This document shows positions 12,201-24,681 of a DNA stretch of 64,000 nt, piece by piece; position 1 is the stretch's first letter, and each line of letters begins with the position of its first letter. Origin of the DNA: Mycogone perniciosa (lineage: Eukaryota; Ascomycota; Sordariomycetes; Hypocreales; Hypocreaceae); assembly GCA_025331125.1 (NCBI GenBank), contig JAOALB010000206.1, forward strand, positions 1 through 64,000. The letters are read 5' to 3'. A program made the position numbers and the translations under genes. The notes beneath the pieces were generated by a model. It saw only the letters and a program-made list of their open reading frames with translations, searched no databases and was not told the origin of the DNA.

Positions 12201-14330
12201 GCCCAACAGTATTTTTGAAGTCTCGGGGGCTCACTGAACCCCTGCCTTCATTATATATCTCTTTCAACAGCGAGCCATAAGCCATAGCCACCTTTCCCTC
12301 ATACCCAAGCTTATTTTTCGTATTAATCTCGTCGGCGTAAGTGTTTGTTAGGAAGTATTTCGTCAGCTCCTCAACGCTGCGAACACATTGCAAGGCCGAG
12401 TTCATGTAACATGTATTCCCTAGATTGTGTAAACCAACAGCGCCTACGCTTCGACCATTGCCCTTCTTCTGAAATCGACCACGGGTCACAGGCCCATCTG
12501 GGTTAGGGCTGCCTCGACTACTACCAGACTTGGACAATGCATTCGCATTTGTCCGTGTTGGAATAGTCTTTTCTGCGTGTGATCGATTAGAGCAGGTACT
12601 TACCCAGCCATGGTCAACGGATTCATCCAAGACAATGGTCTGATCAGTAACCAGCTCGAATAACTGTAGAGGGGCAGATCCGTTATAATTCTCATCTCCC
12701 GTACGGTCTTTGAGAGGTACCTCAACCTTGGTATCACGGACAGCGGAAAAGGAGACAACATCAAGCAATAAGGCCGGCCAAGATTTTTGGGGGTTATTAG
12801 GATCTTGTGTTCGCCCGGGGGAGTCAGGGGGAGTCAAGGCTCGAGAAGGTTCAGAAGAACTGCCAGCCACAGGTAACTGCTGAGGAATCACAAACATTCG
12901 AATTTTGCGTTCGACTGGAATGCCAGTGAGCTTCTTCAGTTCCTTGATGAAAGTCTGGGCGTGATATTTGCGGCTTCTGGCGACAAGTGCAGGCGGTGGA
13001 TTCTTGGCTTTGAGAGATTGCTCTATCGGCAGAGGGCTGAGCTCAGACCACAGACGATGTACGCGGAAAACCGGTGGGTGAAATTCGTATATCACGTCCG
13101 GGGGGGACTGCGCATCAGTGGCAACATTGATGGCCGTCCGAGCAATTGGGTCTTGACCTTCTTTGATGCCGTACCAGTCCATCACCAACTTCCATGCATC
13201 TTCAGGGAACAACTCGAATGACTGAAGGTCAGCTCCAGGTTTGAGGCGAGTGAAGTTTTCCCGGCCGGGCTCTGTGATAACTTCTTCAATAATGTCCGAG
13301 TTGTCGACTGGGCCTAATGAATTTTCGGCTACCTCCGTCTTGGACTGTTTGGATTCCGAGCGTAATTCCAATGCCTTGACTACCCACGTGCGCGACACAA
13401 GATAGGCATTGTCGCCCTCTTTCGGCACCGATTGACGAAAGGCATCCAATAACGTCTCGATGATCTTGACTTGTTCCGTGAGTGGAGGGGTAGCTATAAG
13501 AGAAGTTTGAAGTCAGCAATCATTACAAATGCGGTAGAAACGTAGGGCGTCTAGCACGTACGCTGGGCCGGTGTGTTTGTGCTACTGGGTTCGTTTGATT
13601 CAGGGACGTCGACACTCATAGCGCGGGGCAGTCCTGACGGGGTGTCGGATGTCCCCATTTCAACATCACCAGCATCACCATTCTTGGTCACGTCCACCTC
13701 GGGGTCCATGCTTGACGCTCGTCGCTTGAGTGGTGAAGAGGATCGCTGGGGCAGCTCAGCATCTCCGTTCATAATAGCCCTCCTAGAGATTAGGAACGGC
13801 GACTGGCTTCTGGCGTAGGTCTGCACAGAACCAGTCTCGTCCCCTCCTCTATCACTATCGAGGGATGGATCGGGGTAGACGGATGCGCTGGGGGATGAGG
13901 CAGCAGACGAGGCGTAATCTGTGGAGACGAGGGAGCTGCTCTGGGTCTGAAGTCGCGGGGGGATGCTGGAGGCCGGAATAGAATCTCCTCGAACGTAGGG
14001 CGGCACTTCAGGCCCGGAGGCTACCGGTGTAGCGGTAAAGGAAAGGGCTGCGTCGTCGTCGGGCTCGCAGGATGGCAAGGCGGTGTCGGGAGAAGGGGAG
14101 TCCCAGGCGTCAAGATCTGAGTTCAAGGGACGGGCGAGCTTTCTCTTCTTTGAGGAAGACGTCTTGACAGTGAGCTGCCCGGGCAGCTCGAGACGAAACA
14201 GAGGGAGAGTCGAGTGGGAGGGAAAGGCGATGAGGACGGCCTTGCATCTAGGACGACCGTTCGCCTAGAGAGGTTGTGATAGGAAGAAGAATCAGCCAGC
14301 AGAGAAGAGAGCCAACACAGCACCGGACAT
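9245..14330 (-). CDS. ubp12: Ubiquitin carboxyl-terminal hydrolase, UBP12/USP4-15 type
   Basis: C19 deubiquitinase that removes ubiquitin from protein substrates. Exons 14264-13562, 13493-10798, 10740-9984 and 9930-9245 are secure. A 12-nt first exon (14330-14319, MSGA) is inferred because the second exon has no in-frame ATG near its start and is open only back to a CTCTAG acceptor; its GTGTTG donor is weak. The model sums to 1,618 codons. An N-terminal region with a KKRK basic patch (possible nuclear signal) precedes a DUSP-like domain (about residues 240-400). The Cys box, GLHNLGNTCYMNS (nucleophile about residue 599), follows. The His box, GLGGGHYTAYAKN (about residue 1370), ends in WYNYNDSSV. 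A CPRC-type zinc ribbon (YCPRCKDHR) lies in the large insert between the boxes, as in USP4/15. The C-terminal 230 residues are acidic and low-complexity. Catalytic residues appear intact. Confidence 0.93.
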
Positions 14331-15444
14331 TGGGCCACTCAGTAGGAGGCGGGAGGCGGGAGGCGGCGTAGGCGGTGTTTGGTGGTTGAGTGGGTCTCTC
14401 TCTCTGCCAAGTTGTGAACGCTGGTGGTGAAGTCAGTCAGAACAGCAAACACGGCACAGCGCAGGGCTACTCCTACTGAGCAAGGCTGAACTGAACCGAA
14501 CTGAAAATGAGCTGGGCTGGGCTGAACCTCTGCTGGATGATGCAGCTGTTCTATTTCCGGGAGCCCACAGACAAGGTGACGTTGAAGAAAAGAGTCAGCG
14601 GCGCCCGTTTGCTTTGGGGGGGTGCAGCAGTTTGGATCGAGATATGAAAAGTTTAAAAAGGGCAAGGATAATTGAGCCCTGACAGTTGCAAGCACCTAGC
14701 GATGAGAGAGCCTCCCTGGAGGTGTGATTTTCCTGCCCGCCCCTCTCAGTCCCCACAGCACCGCTCAAGCACTGTATGTACTTCGTATGTACTCCTGAGA
14801 CACACGAAGTACTCCGTAGATGCACGATATTCCAGTGTTTCAAGGCAGTACGAGTCTTTACAAAATGACTACCAATTTTCCTCGTGATTGATACGAAATT
14901 AGAAATCAAACCCCCTTTTTGGAGATGGCCTGCATCTCTTGTTTGCATCTGTAGCTGCAGTGCCTGTGCGTGGCTTCCCGGTGGTGGGGGAGTTTGAAGC
15001 AGTGGCGATGTGGGCTTTGTCTCTTATGGAAAGGAGCGGGTAAAGATTTTTTTTCCGGCTTTTTTTTCTTTTTTCAAGTCTAATCAAGTCCATTCCGCTC
15101 TGTCATAATCATTCTGGTTTATTCCATTAGACAAATGGCTATTAATAGCGGCTGCTTGTTCAGTTAGCCTCATCTCTTACGCAGAAACAGCACGTGATGC
15201 AGAAGAAAAGTCTATGTCTAATGGTATTTGTGTCTACTTCGTACACCAGTGCTCTCATCTCAAACTCATGTAACCAAAAGGCCCAACCATTACGACCATG
15301 ACCTAACCGTCACCCTCTTCCCAATGCAAAAAATGTATGTCTAATCAATGCCAAGGATTAATCCCTTCGCATGGGAAGTATTTGCGTGTGCAGCACCAAG
15401 CTCTATCGGGTTTCCTGCCCACCGCCAGGATAACTCATGGTGTC
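14331..15444. other. Spacer between the STE23 3' end and the UBP12 5' end
   Basis: Contains the UBP12 promoter, with a ggaggcgg repeat at 14345-14367, and the STE23 3' flank. One TACTCCGTA copy is at 14810, close to a TACTTCGTA at 14779, and a T-rich run lies near 15049-15076. No gene is supported. Confidence 0.6.
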
Positions 15445-18400
15445 TCATAGTTTCGAGTCCAGTTCTTCGTACTTGCTGAGATCCTTGACTGGGCGAGCAC
15501 CTATGCTTGCTAAAAGGCCGGCCTTGTACTGCCGGCCATCGGTAATCTCCACGGCTGAATCCACGGCTGAAACACCGTCACTGGTCGCTCCAAGCTCTGT
15601 GTTATGCGCCGCTTTGGTCAACCCCAATTCCTTCACTTGGGATATGATCGAGCTTCGCTTGTCGTCCGAAAGCTCGCGCTCCCCCTTGAGGTATCCATCC
15701 AGGACATCGAGGCACTGTCGCTTCTCTGATGGGATATCGTTCAGCCCGAGGTTTTGCAACAGCTCGGTGACCTTTGAGTCCAACTCCCCAGCTCCGCGAG
15801 CATACAGATGAACCGATAGGCGTGCTCGTGTATTGGACGATGGACTAAAGTACTTGTTATAGAAATTTAACATCTCGGCTTTGGTAAGTGGCTTGATGTG
15901 GGTAGCATCAAGCTGGGCTATTTGTCAATCAAGTTAGTAAAAAGAATATTTCTCCTCGTTTGAAACAGGCAATGGAGAGAAAAATAAATAAACCAGTCAC
16001 ATGTTACTCACCTTGTTCAAAGTCGTAGTATTCGTTTGAAATTTGGGCCCAGTGTCTGGAGGTCTCCTGGTCCAGGTTTCTAAGCTTCTCAAGCCGTTTG
16101 ATCATCAAGCTTCGTTTGTGGCCCTCAAATTCGGTGTCCGTCATCTTCTGAAGGGTATCGCCGAATTGAGTCAAGAACGCCTCGATGCGCCTATCCAGAT
16201 AGTCCGGAGTTCTCTCGCTCTGAACCAAGAATCGGAAACCGCATGTAGTAGCAAAGCCTCGCATGCTTGCAAAAACAATGTATCCAAGTTGCTCCTTGGT
16301 TCTGAGTTGATCAAATGCGGGCTCGTGGATCATCTGGTCGATCAACAATGTTTTTGCACGAATCTCGCGATCACCCTTATCACCGATGTAAAGCCAAGTC
16401 TCGACACAGTGGTTGACATTTGCTGGATCTTTGAGGGTCTTTTTGTAGACATAGTTTGACCCTGGAGGCAGAATGAGTGACCGGATGATAGGCCACTGCG
16501 ACTTGGGCAGCACACGCGGCTTCAAGGTGGACTCAACCATGTCGGTCACCCTAAGTGCGTCCCCCTTGTACAGGTTGCCATGCACGTACACTTCAATGTA
16601 CATCTGAGCTAGCATCTGCTTGTGAAACTGTCGAACGGCATCAACGGTGATGCCTCGAAGCTCTACAGCCAACTCCTCCACCAAGTAGTCACGTTCCGCG
16701 TTGAGCCATGATAAGTAATCGCCCACCTGCTGGTATGAAGACTGAAGCTGCCAATTGTCGTACCCTCGAATAAGACGTTCCTTGACGATATCGAAACGTT
16801 CGTCTTTAATTTCAACATCGCGCAAAGTGACAGAGACTTGTTCCAGAAGGACGTGAAGTTTGTCGTTGTATCCAGAAATGTCGAGAAAAAGGCCACGAGA
16901 ATCGAGAGACACGGTATACTGAAGCCCGGCAAGCTCAGCATCGTAGGAGTACTCCTCAAGTGCATCTCGGATAAGCTCTGTGAAGATTCTCGCCTTGACG
17001 CTGTTTTCTGCGGATGCGTAGATGAGGGGGCTCTTCAAGCTCACAATGACGTTGGCCTTAGGGACCCAGAAAGTATCGTCCTTCTTCCACCAAGTCCGAG
17101 CCTCTGCGTCGTTCCTCAGGATACGTGGTGCCAATGCTGGCTCCACAACATCCTTCTTCTCCACTTCAAGCTTGTTAGGGATGAAGTTGTTTTTATGAGG
17201 GAGGTGAAGTTCCGGCAGGCGCTTCTCGTGAGGAGTTTGGGCAGTGCGCTTCCATTCCTCCATGAGATCATCGGGAATCGTCTCGTGTCGGTATTCCGTG
17301 CCATACCATTTCTCCTTCTTGTCCCAGTTACCGGGGAAAGTGCGTGAAACAATAGATAGACGAAGATTGTCGGGTCGAAGCGTGGCTAAAGCATGCTCAA
17401 TAAGTTTCGGATCAAAAGTCCGCAGACGGCTCTGACCACTCAACAGCCATTCCCGCGGCAAAGACTTTTGCATCACAGAGCTAATTCTGCTTGTGAAACG
17501 GCTAGCGGGAGTTTTTTGCCTAAATTTGAAGTCGACATCGGCCATTCCCTTCTGTTCCTGGAAGATCCATTCTTGAGGAGGAGCCTCGCGAAGCAGGGAG
17601 ACATATTGAAAGAATATTTTGACAACCTCCGGGTAGTTCTTCAAGCCCTAGTTTAATAAAAAACGTCAGTAAATAGCTTGGACACTCAATGGGTTGTAAC
17701 ATACCTCTTCAGTCAGCCGAATTTGTACTTCAAAGACACCGGGTGTGCCAGGGCAGATGGGGTAGGCGCCGGCAGAGAGACTGTTTGCCCACCCCTTGTT
17801 TTTTATGTATGACATGATGCTGCCGGGACCTTCATGACCAACAAGATGAGCAATATATCTGCTGGGCTGTGACTCAAACAAGTCCTCCTCGTCAATGAAT
17901 GGGAAATATAGGTTTAGTTCCCGGGAATCCATGACGGGTTTCGCAAACCACTGGACGCCAATTTCGCTATTCCGAAACGGGACCTCGTTTGTCCATCTGT
18001 TTGGTGGCAGGTTCTTGTTGACAATCCCAGAGAAAAACTCGACGGTCCATTTTTGGAGTACATCCAAGGGCTCTCGTCCTAGGATGACAAGCTTCATGCG
18101 GTTGGCAGAGTAGTGCTTGCCATGGAATTCGATGAATTTTTCCCTCACATTAACCCCCCTGGCCTCGGGAAGGGTCTTGAGGACTTCCAAATTGCCGGTT
18201 GAGAAGTGGCAGTATGGATGGTTTGGATTGGACAAGGACTTATCCAGCTGGTGAAGACGCCATGTGTCATTTTGCAGGTTCTTCTTATTTTCAGAATCGA
18301 CAGCCTTCAGCTCCCTATCTAAGGTACTGGACAAGAACAGCGGCTCAATGAAGAATTGCGCAAACCGGTCGAGCGCCTCACGCAGCGGCGATGGGTTGGT

Positions 18401-18918
18401 ATCCGAGGGATCTTCATCATTGGCCGGCTTGGCGGCCACCTCGAAGAAGTAGTTGGTCGACGTCGAGGCCGTGTAGGCGTTAGAGCTGCCTGAATTGGCC
18501 GACAGGTACTGTCCGTACTCATTCTCGATGGGGAATTTCTTTGTACCCATGAACAGGAGCTGACGGCGCCGCGATGTCAGCCAATGGTGGGGGAACCGGG
18601 ATTGGCGGGGTGTTGGTGATGATAGCTTACATGCTCTACGGCGTGGGCCATGCCCGGCATGCCATCTTCGTCACTGAAGTTTCCAACATTGACGTCGAGG
18701 GCAGCGCTGGCCTTGTCTGTCTCCGGGTCGTGAACCAGCAGGGCCTCGAGCTCGTTTTCCAGACGGATCACGCGATAGTCGCGATCATCGAGGGACGGCT
18801 TCTCAAGGTGGTCTGTCAAGAGGACAACGGGTGAGTGGCGGCTAGGGCCCTGGGCCTGGGCCTGAGCATCAGCCTCGACCTGCGCCGATGCATGCGCCTG
18901 TGATGCGGGGGGAGGCAT
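15445..18918 (-). CDS. ste23: Insulysin-family M16 metallopeptidase (Ste23 / insulin-degrading-enzyme type)
   Basis: Zinc peptidase that degrades short peptides; the yeast orthologue Ste23 also processes the a-factor pheromone precursor. Four exons: 18918-18631, 18559-17705, 17647-16012 and 15917-15445 (introns 71, 57 and 94 nt). They total 1,084 codons, giving 1,083 residues, the usual size. The inverted zinc motif HAVEH (H92, E95, H96) ends exon 1, and LLFMGTKKFP, diagnostic of the family, begins exon 2. The second M16 domain, a middle domain and the inactive C-terminal half follow in order, with QLGYIVF in exon 3. The first 30 residues contain a QAQAQ low-complexity tract encoded by a ggcctg repeat near 18850. 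No signal peptide is seen, so the protein is cytosolic or peroxisomal rather than secreted. Confidence 0.95.
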
Positions 18919-21900
18919 GGCGTAAACGTAACGAGTACTACTATGGCCTGGCCGCAGCAGAGGGGAATGCAGGACGAGGCGATGGTGAAGAGGATGAGAG
19001 AAGTAGTAGTGGAGGAATGGCCGTTGTTTTGGTGGCAGCGGCAGGCCAACCCAAACCCGTGGTGCGGTGTGTCAACGCTGAAGCTGCCAGCGGGTCTCCG
19101 CCTGTCTGCTGGATTTAGTGGGGTGCGCCACTACTTACTTTAGGCCCTTGGGCTGGGGAGTTCAGACGAATTAGAGCGCAATGAAGCCGAGAAACAGGGA
19201 AGTGGTTTGTGAACCTCAGCGTGGTGGGATGGGAAACAACTGGAACCGAAGACGTCCCGATCTAGTTGTAGGCACGAAAACACAATGTCTGTGCCATGGA
19301 ACACTTCATAAGGTAGTGCGCCGTACGAAGTACAGGAAGAGAAATGGCTTGTGGAAACAAAGTAAAAACGTATACTCCGTATATATGATTCCGTTGTCTT
19401 TGTTGGAACCCACTGCGCCCTCGCACTATTGTTTTGCGGCCCAGGACCGACCGCAACCTGACAGATGGAATGGTAGTCGGCATTTATACCCAAAGGCCAG
19501 GTGGTTGACACCATTGAATCACACGCACCGAAAGCAGTGATGGGCTTTGATCCTGCCGGGCACCTACATACGCACATCCACATCCACCTCCCAGACCCTG
19601 GACTTTGGGATCAATCTTGACCCCTGACGCTCGGCCTAGATCATTGACAACTCACCCCAATATTGGCTTCTCGGAGTCGCCTCGAGTCAAACGAAAATTG
19701 ACCAAGTTGGCCCGTGAAACAAAGACAAGGTAAATGTGGCGTCATACTGCTAGCACCCATATGCTGCCGCCCTTTGTTGGGATCGCAGCGAGGCATGATG
19801 ACCATATACGCTCGGTACAGGGGGAGAAGCGAACTCACGGTTCAGATACATAGACACGAAGTATGAGCAATACGCCCATGCAGAAAACTCAACTTAGAAT
19901 TGCTTTTCTCTTATGTATACATGCTTTTTAATAGGATGACTGAAGCCATGTGAGCTTTTTGCGGATTGCGTTTTTTGCGCCCCGGCTGACATGCTACAAA
20001 GGTAAGATATCCATTGTGTACCTGTATGGCCAGGGTCGCAAACGCCCTGCGTAATTCTGCAAGGGGTGCGGGGAGGGATGTGCCAACATGCATTAGTACG
20101 CCGTTCTGATGGATGAGTAGCGTCGACATACTCAGTTGGGATTTCTTCGTGGCGCGAGAAGCGTGAGAGTTGTGTCCATCTGTCAAATACAAACGTGCCT
20201 GCCTTGTTCGCTGTTCAAAGTAGTCCATGTGATATGTATGTGGCTCCGTTTGCGGAATACGCTATTCAGAGAAGCTCTGATGCATGAATTTTGGCTTTAC
20301 AACCATCACTGGGCCTCTGTCCTACCACCTGCTCTCCTAGGTAATACATCCATATCATTCCAAGTACGGAGTACTATAGTAGAGTACGCCGTGCTGCTAG
20401 ACATCAGGCGTCCAGCATTAGCACCCTCTCCTAGTTAGCCTCCGAGATTTTCTCCTCTTCACCAGGGATACGGATGCGCTAAAATGGACCTCGGGCGATC
20501 TGATCTGCCACTTGAATTGAGTCGGTGAGCCCGGGGCCCTGCATGACTTTGACCAGTTCGTAAATCGTGGGACTGACACGTCAACACCAACACTCGCCCG
20601 GCCCTGGAAGATGCTGGGGTACGTCCGCACTGCCGAGCCGGGGTAGGAATAGAGTGCCGGGGCCTTCGAACGCAAGTGAGAACTGAGGAACCATGTTTGG
20701 ATGGGGACTGATACCATTTAGGTTGCGACTCGTTGCCCCAGTGTGCTCGAACTCCGAAGCATTTCTAGAGGCTTGTTCGTATGGCATTTGCCGCCTGAAC
20801 GGGGCTTCGGGTTTTCCTTGGGATGGCAAAACACTAATAATACAATCTCGTGTTGTTGGACAACACGGGAACCGACATCGTCTGCCAATTGCTGATATCC
20901 TGTACCATTAAACTGGTACATGTGCTACTGCTATACGAGGTATAAACGAATGACATTGCAGTCTCTTATGTTAAGACGAAGAGAACTGCCGGACCATATG
21001 CCGCCAAGCTTCAAAAGTCTCCGATCTGAATTGCGTTCCTCCTACTCCGTAGACTCCTGATGCTTACTTCGTACAAACAATCAGATATTTGCTCCCTTCA
21101 TATGCAAGCCACTCGGTCGATGGGCGAAATACGGAGCAGACTTGCTGAACACTATGAGGTGGTGTGGCAGATCCACTATCAACAAAAGGGCCTCTCTGAG
21201 AAGAGACAACGGAGTTATATATATATATATATTATGTCTAGTAACACCCATAACAACTTCCAAGTCCGGCACTCCTAGGCCTCACCATTTGCTAACGTTG
21301 CAATGCACTCTTGTTTTCGGACAATAGTTGAACCCCCACAGATTAAACCGATATCGCACTCGCTGTGCGGTAAAGGATAGGTGTTGTATGTTACTACTAC
21401 TTCTACTTAGGTAGTACTACCAAGATCCAAGGACTTCAGATGAAATCTCTTACAGTGGCTTTCTTAGCGGCTTTGCCAAGATTAGGCTTGTATATACTAT
21501 TGGTGCCTTGGTAGTACTTAGGAATCGTGCATCAATACGGAGTACTTCGTAGCAAGCCCGCGTTTATTGAAGCCTGATACGAACTCTTTGGGAAACATGA
21601 AGGTTGTCAGTTAAGACTAAAAAACTGGACTAGGGACGGACACTATTCCCCTGAAAACGGGAGCCAAGATGCAAAAGCCCCGTCGAAAGAAGGTGGCATT
21701 ACAAGGCTCGCTTTCACATGCAATCCCACAGTGACCATTGGGGTAATGAAAAAAGTGGGAAAACATTCTGTATTATATGACGCATTCACGATATGTGCGC
21801 CCGCAGTTGCCACTGGCCAGCACACAAATGGAAATACTATACCACTTAGATACTTCGTACCATTCCTTGGAACTATGCAGAAGGGGGATTTGGTGCCTGC

Positions 21901-22393
21901 AGTTATCAGATACGCCGACAACATTTCTCCCGCACTATTAATAGAGTGTCCAATATCCAGCACGATCTTCACATGCACCAATCGCATACGCATCCGTTGA
22001 TATCCCTAGATATCTGGGCCAGGTATCACTACGATATTTTATTGACGCCAACCGCGGCGCTTAGTATGGACAGGGCAACGAACATCGTCCATTCTTGACC
22101 TAGATCGCACAAAAGTCAACCAGGGATTTACACACCTTAGAGACTTCTGTACCAATGTTAATGTGTATCGCATATGTAATAGCACATAGAGAGTTTTACT
22201 TCACTAAGAGGCATGTGCCTCGGCAAAGGATGCTGATATGGACAATATTTGGATATTCCTCCCTGTAAGAACAGGGTATAATAATCGGAATTAAGAGAGA
22301 ACTTCGGTGTCTATAAATGGTCATGAAAGCAGCGGGTGAGCACGATGCAGGTTTGGCGAAAAACCCTGGCGAAGTTTCGCACGATGGGCGTTT
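18919..22393. other. 3.5-kb gene-free, partly AT-rich spacer
   Basis: No frame longer than 147 codons and none with a recognisable motif. TACTCCGTA copies occur at 19373, 20365, 21043 and 21536, with several TACTTCGTA relatives, and a short TA dinucleotide run lies at 21216-21231. The part at 21.6-22.3 kb is noticeably AT-rich and could be an old, mutated transposon remnant, but I see no terminal repeats or reverse-transcriptase or transposase motifs. Confidence 0.55.
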
Positions 22394-23301
22394 TCACGAT
22401 TTTCGCAATGAAGACTGCGAGCCCCCGTCGGGACAGTTCGAGGCTTTGTGTCCAGGCTGCTTGCAATTATAGCATGTGGGAGACGACGGGCTGCTGCTGG
22501 GGCCCAGTGAATTTGATATGGAGGTGATTTGGTTCAGCCGAATATCCTTCTTCTTTCGTTTCTCACGAAAGTCTTTGGCCTTTTTACTTTCCTGGCTCAA
22601 CTTGGACCTCGATCGAGAGCGCGATTGGCTCGATCTTTCTCGTGAATCCTGACCAGCATCAGAATGCCTACTTCTGCGTTTAGGGCTGGAGTCGTCGTCG
22701 CTATCACTAGAAGCATCTTCGCTCGAGCCATCTTCGGCATTTGATGGCTTCCCGGATCCAGATGTCTACCCAAATGTCAGCCATAGGATAAAGAGGAGTG
22801 CTAGGCGCCGAGGTAAATATTGGGACATGCCTGATTCTGACTCTGGTTCTGTATCTGGGATTTCATTGCAGCTCGCCTTCTATTTCGCCTTGAGTTCTTC
22901 CGTGTCGACATTCGGCCGCTCTGTGGCGCATCTTCGCCACCTGATTCGTTGGACGAGTCTATGTCGCCGTAGCCCACGTAAACAATATTGAGCGGCGCAT
23001 TTGAAGGCCTGCCAGATTTTGGCTTATCAAATGTAGTATTAAGGACCCAGCGCGAGTCGGCCGTGGAGTGCTTTTCTAAAGCTGCCTGCCGCTTTGCTTC
23101 CTGGTCATCGAGTGCGGCTTGGATCGAAGCCTGGTCGATGAGCGCGTTGAGTCGCCCTTGTGCAGGCGAATGGTTCAGCTTTCGTTTCTTCGACGAATTC
23201 GATTCCGTGCTTGGGGAAGATGAAGCCGACGCAGCAGCTCGCTGCATAAACTTCATCGTCAAAAGTCTTGACGACACGCCTTTGGGTGTTTCTGGAGCCA
23301 T
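22394..23301 (-). CDS. Small nuclear-type protein with one CCHC zinc knuckle and an SR-like stretch
   Basis: Two exons (23301-22831 and 22765-22394) give 280 residues. The 65-nt intron has a GC donor (CAG|GCATGT) and a TAG acceptor; with it the frames join exactly. Near the C-terminus is a classical zinc knuckle, CYNCKQPGHKASNC, which binds single-stranded RNA or DNA in other proteins. The middle holds basic patches (KKRK; RKNSRRNRRR) and an acidic SSDSDDD stretch followed by an RS/SR-rich segment (SQSRSRSRSK), as in splicing and RNA-export factors. The start gives MAPETPKGVSS. A role in RNA metabolism is inferred; I do not recognise the exact orthologue. It is divergent from the NDUFS6 gene, with 334 nt between the two starts. 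Confidence 0.8.
22766..22830 (-). other. GC-AG intron of the zinc-knuckle gene
   Basis: The coding frames before and after join only if the donor is GCATGT after CAG and the acceptor is GGTAG. The downstream exon then reads TSGSGKPSN in the zinc-knuckle frame. A CTGAC branch-like element lies 15 nt from the acceptor. Confidence 0.75.
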
Positions 23302-23635
23302 GGTTGGGGTATGAACTCCAAACAGCTGAATCAATGATTTCGGATTCCAGGATACGACCTCAGTAGTAATGTACACTGCGAATGCCCACGGTTGTGGATG
23401 GCACCGATTGTTGTCGAAATATGAAGTCAAAAAAATTGCCCAGAGTCGGAGGCACCCCAGTAGCTTGAGGTGTGTGGCTTGCAGCATGCCGCATCAATGT
23501 TGCATTTGCTGTTAGGCGTGGAAAATCTTTATTCCGGCACCACGGAGCCACTTGTGGCCGACGACTTCGACCTGAGGCAAGCGATCGATCGGGTTCTGAT
23601 TCAAGCCATACAGTCCGATTACAAGCGTTACAACT

Positions 23636-24233
23636 ATGGCGTCTTCTCAATTGAGGGCAATTGGAACGCTGGCGCGCAGTCTGCGCATCTCACAGCGAGC
23701 CTTCGCCACCTCCGCCCGCTACTTCGAAGCTGTGCCCACAAGCTCAAGCGAAACCGCCGCGGTAGTCGAGTCTGAATCTACAGCAATCGGCCAGGCTCCC
23801 AACCGATTAGATGTCTGGTCCCGAAACCAGAAGCCCCGATCGAAGGCCATGACCGGCCCCCGTTTCGAACAAACAGACTTCAGCCTTCAGGTATGGGCTT
23901 TGAGACGTTGAGCTGGGAAATGGCACGGGTACTGACCTTGTTCACAGCCTCAACCTCAGTCGGCGATGGAATTGGTACACAAGGTGCCTGTGAAGTGGAC
24001 TCACGATCGAATTGTTTCGTGCGATGGAGGTGGTGGCCCTGCCGGTCACCCGAGGATTTTCATCAACACCGACAAGCCTGAAATCGCCACTTGCAACTAC
24101 TGCGGAAATCCCTTCGTATGCCTAACTCTCTTAAAGGATATAGTTCTTCAGGGACTGACAGTTTACATAGGCCAACGAGCACCACCGAAAGCACCTCGAA
24201 GCTCTTCCCCAGACTTCCTATCCTCTGTCGTAA
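23636..24233 (+). CDS. Mitochondrial complex I 13-kDa subunit (NDUFS6 orthologue)
   Basis: Accessory, zinc-binding subunit of NADH:ubiquinone oxidoreductase on the matrix arm, needed for assembly of the N-module. Exons 23636-23890, 23948-24115 and 24171-24233 (introns 57 and 55 nt) total 162 codons. The first 30 residues are arginine- and serine-rich and free of acidic residues (RSLRISQRAFATSARYF), a mitochondrial targeting sequence. The conserved C-terminal domain contains the zinc ligands: the Cys of VSCDGGGG, the His of GHPRIF and the pair in CNYCG. It ends in HHRKHLEALP. Length and ligands are normal for the family, so the call is strong. Confidence 0.93.
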
Positions 24234-24681
24234 ATTGCGCATCAATGTGAGTTGAGACTGGTGTTTCTTTTGGTCGGCTGGAGATAGATCGATTCTTTTG
24301 CGGGTTCCTGGTTTATCTCTGTACTAGCCATTGCAAATCAGAGGAAGAGAAATTAAAAACATTGTATATACAGGGTGGTTGAGCATCTATTCACAGCGAT
24401 TTGATGGTGGACGCTGTGCAGATCACGCCCTGGTTTCACAAGGATACGGTCTTATGTATGATCATAAGCTTTTGACCATTATCGGCTCCCAACCCTATTT
24501 TCCTTTGAAAAGTCCGCTATAGATATGAAGACACTGATACTCGAAGGTGCGCGAGATGATCATATATGGTGTAATACATACGTACTGATTCGCTCGCCGG
24601 ATATCAACCTACCCCACTAAAATAGAGCTGTATGAGAGCCGAAAACACCAAGTCTCCACATTTCGTACATCACTTTCAATC

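Noticed and set aside
21643..22320. Possible transposon remnant in AT-rich DNA
   Set aside because: The base composition differs from neighbouring spacers, but I found no terminal repeats, target-site duplication, or transposase or reverse-transcriptase motifs.
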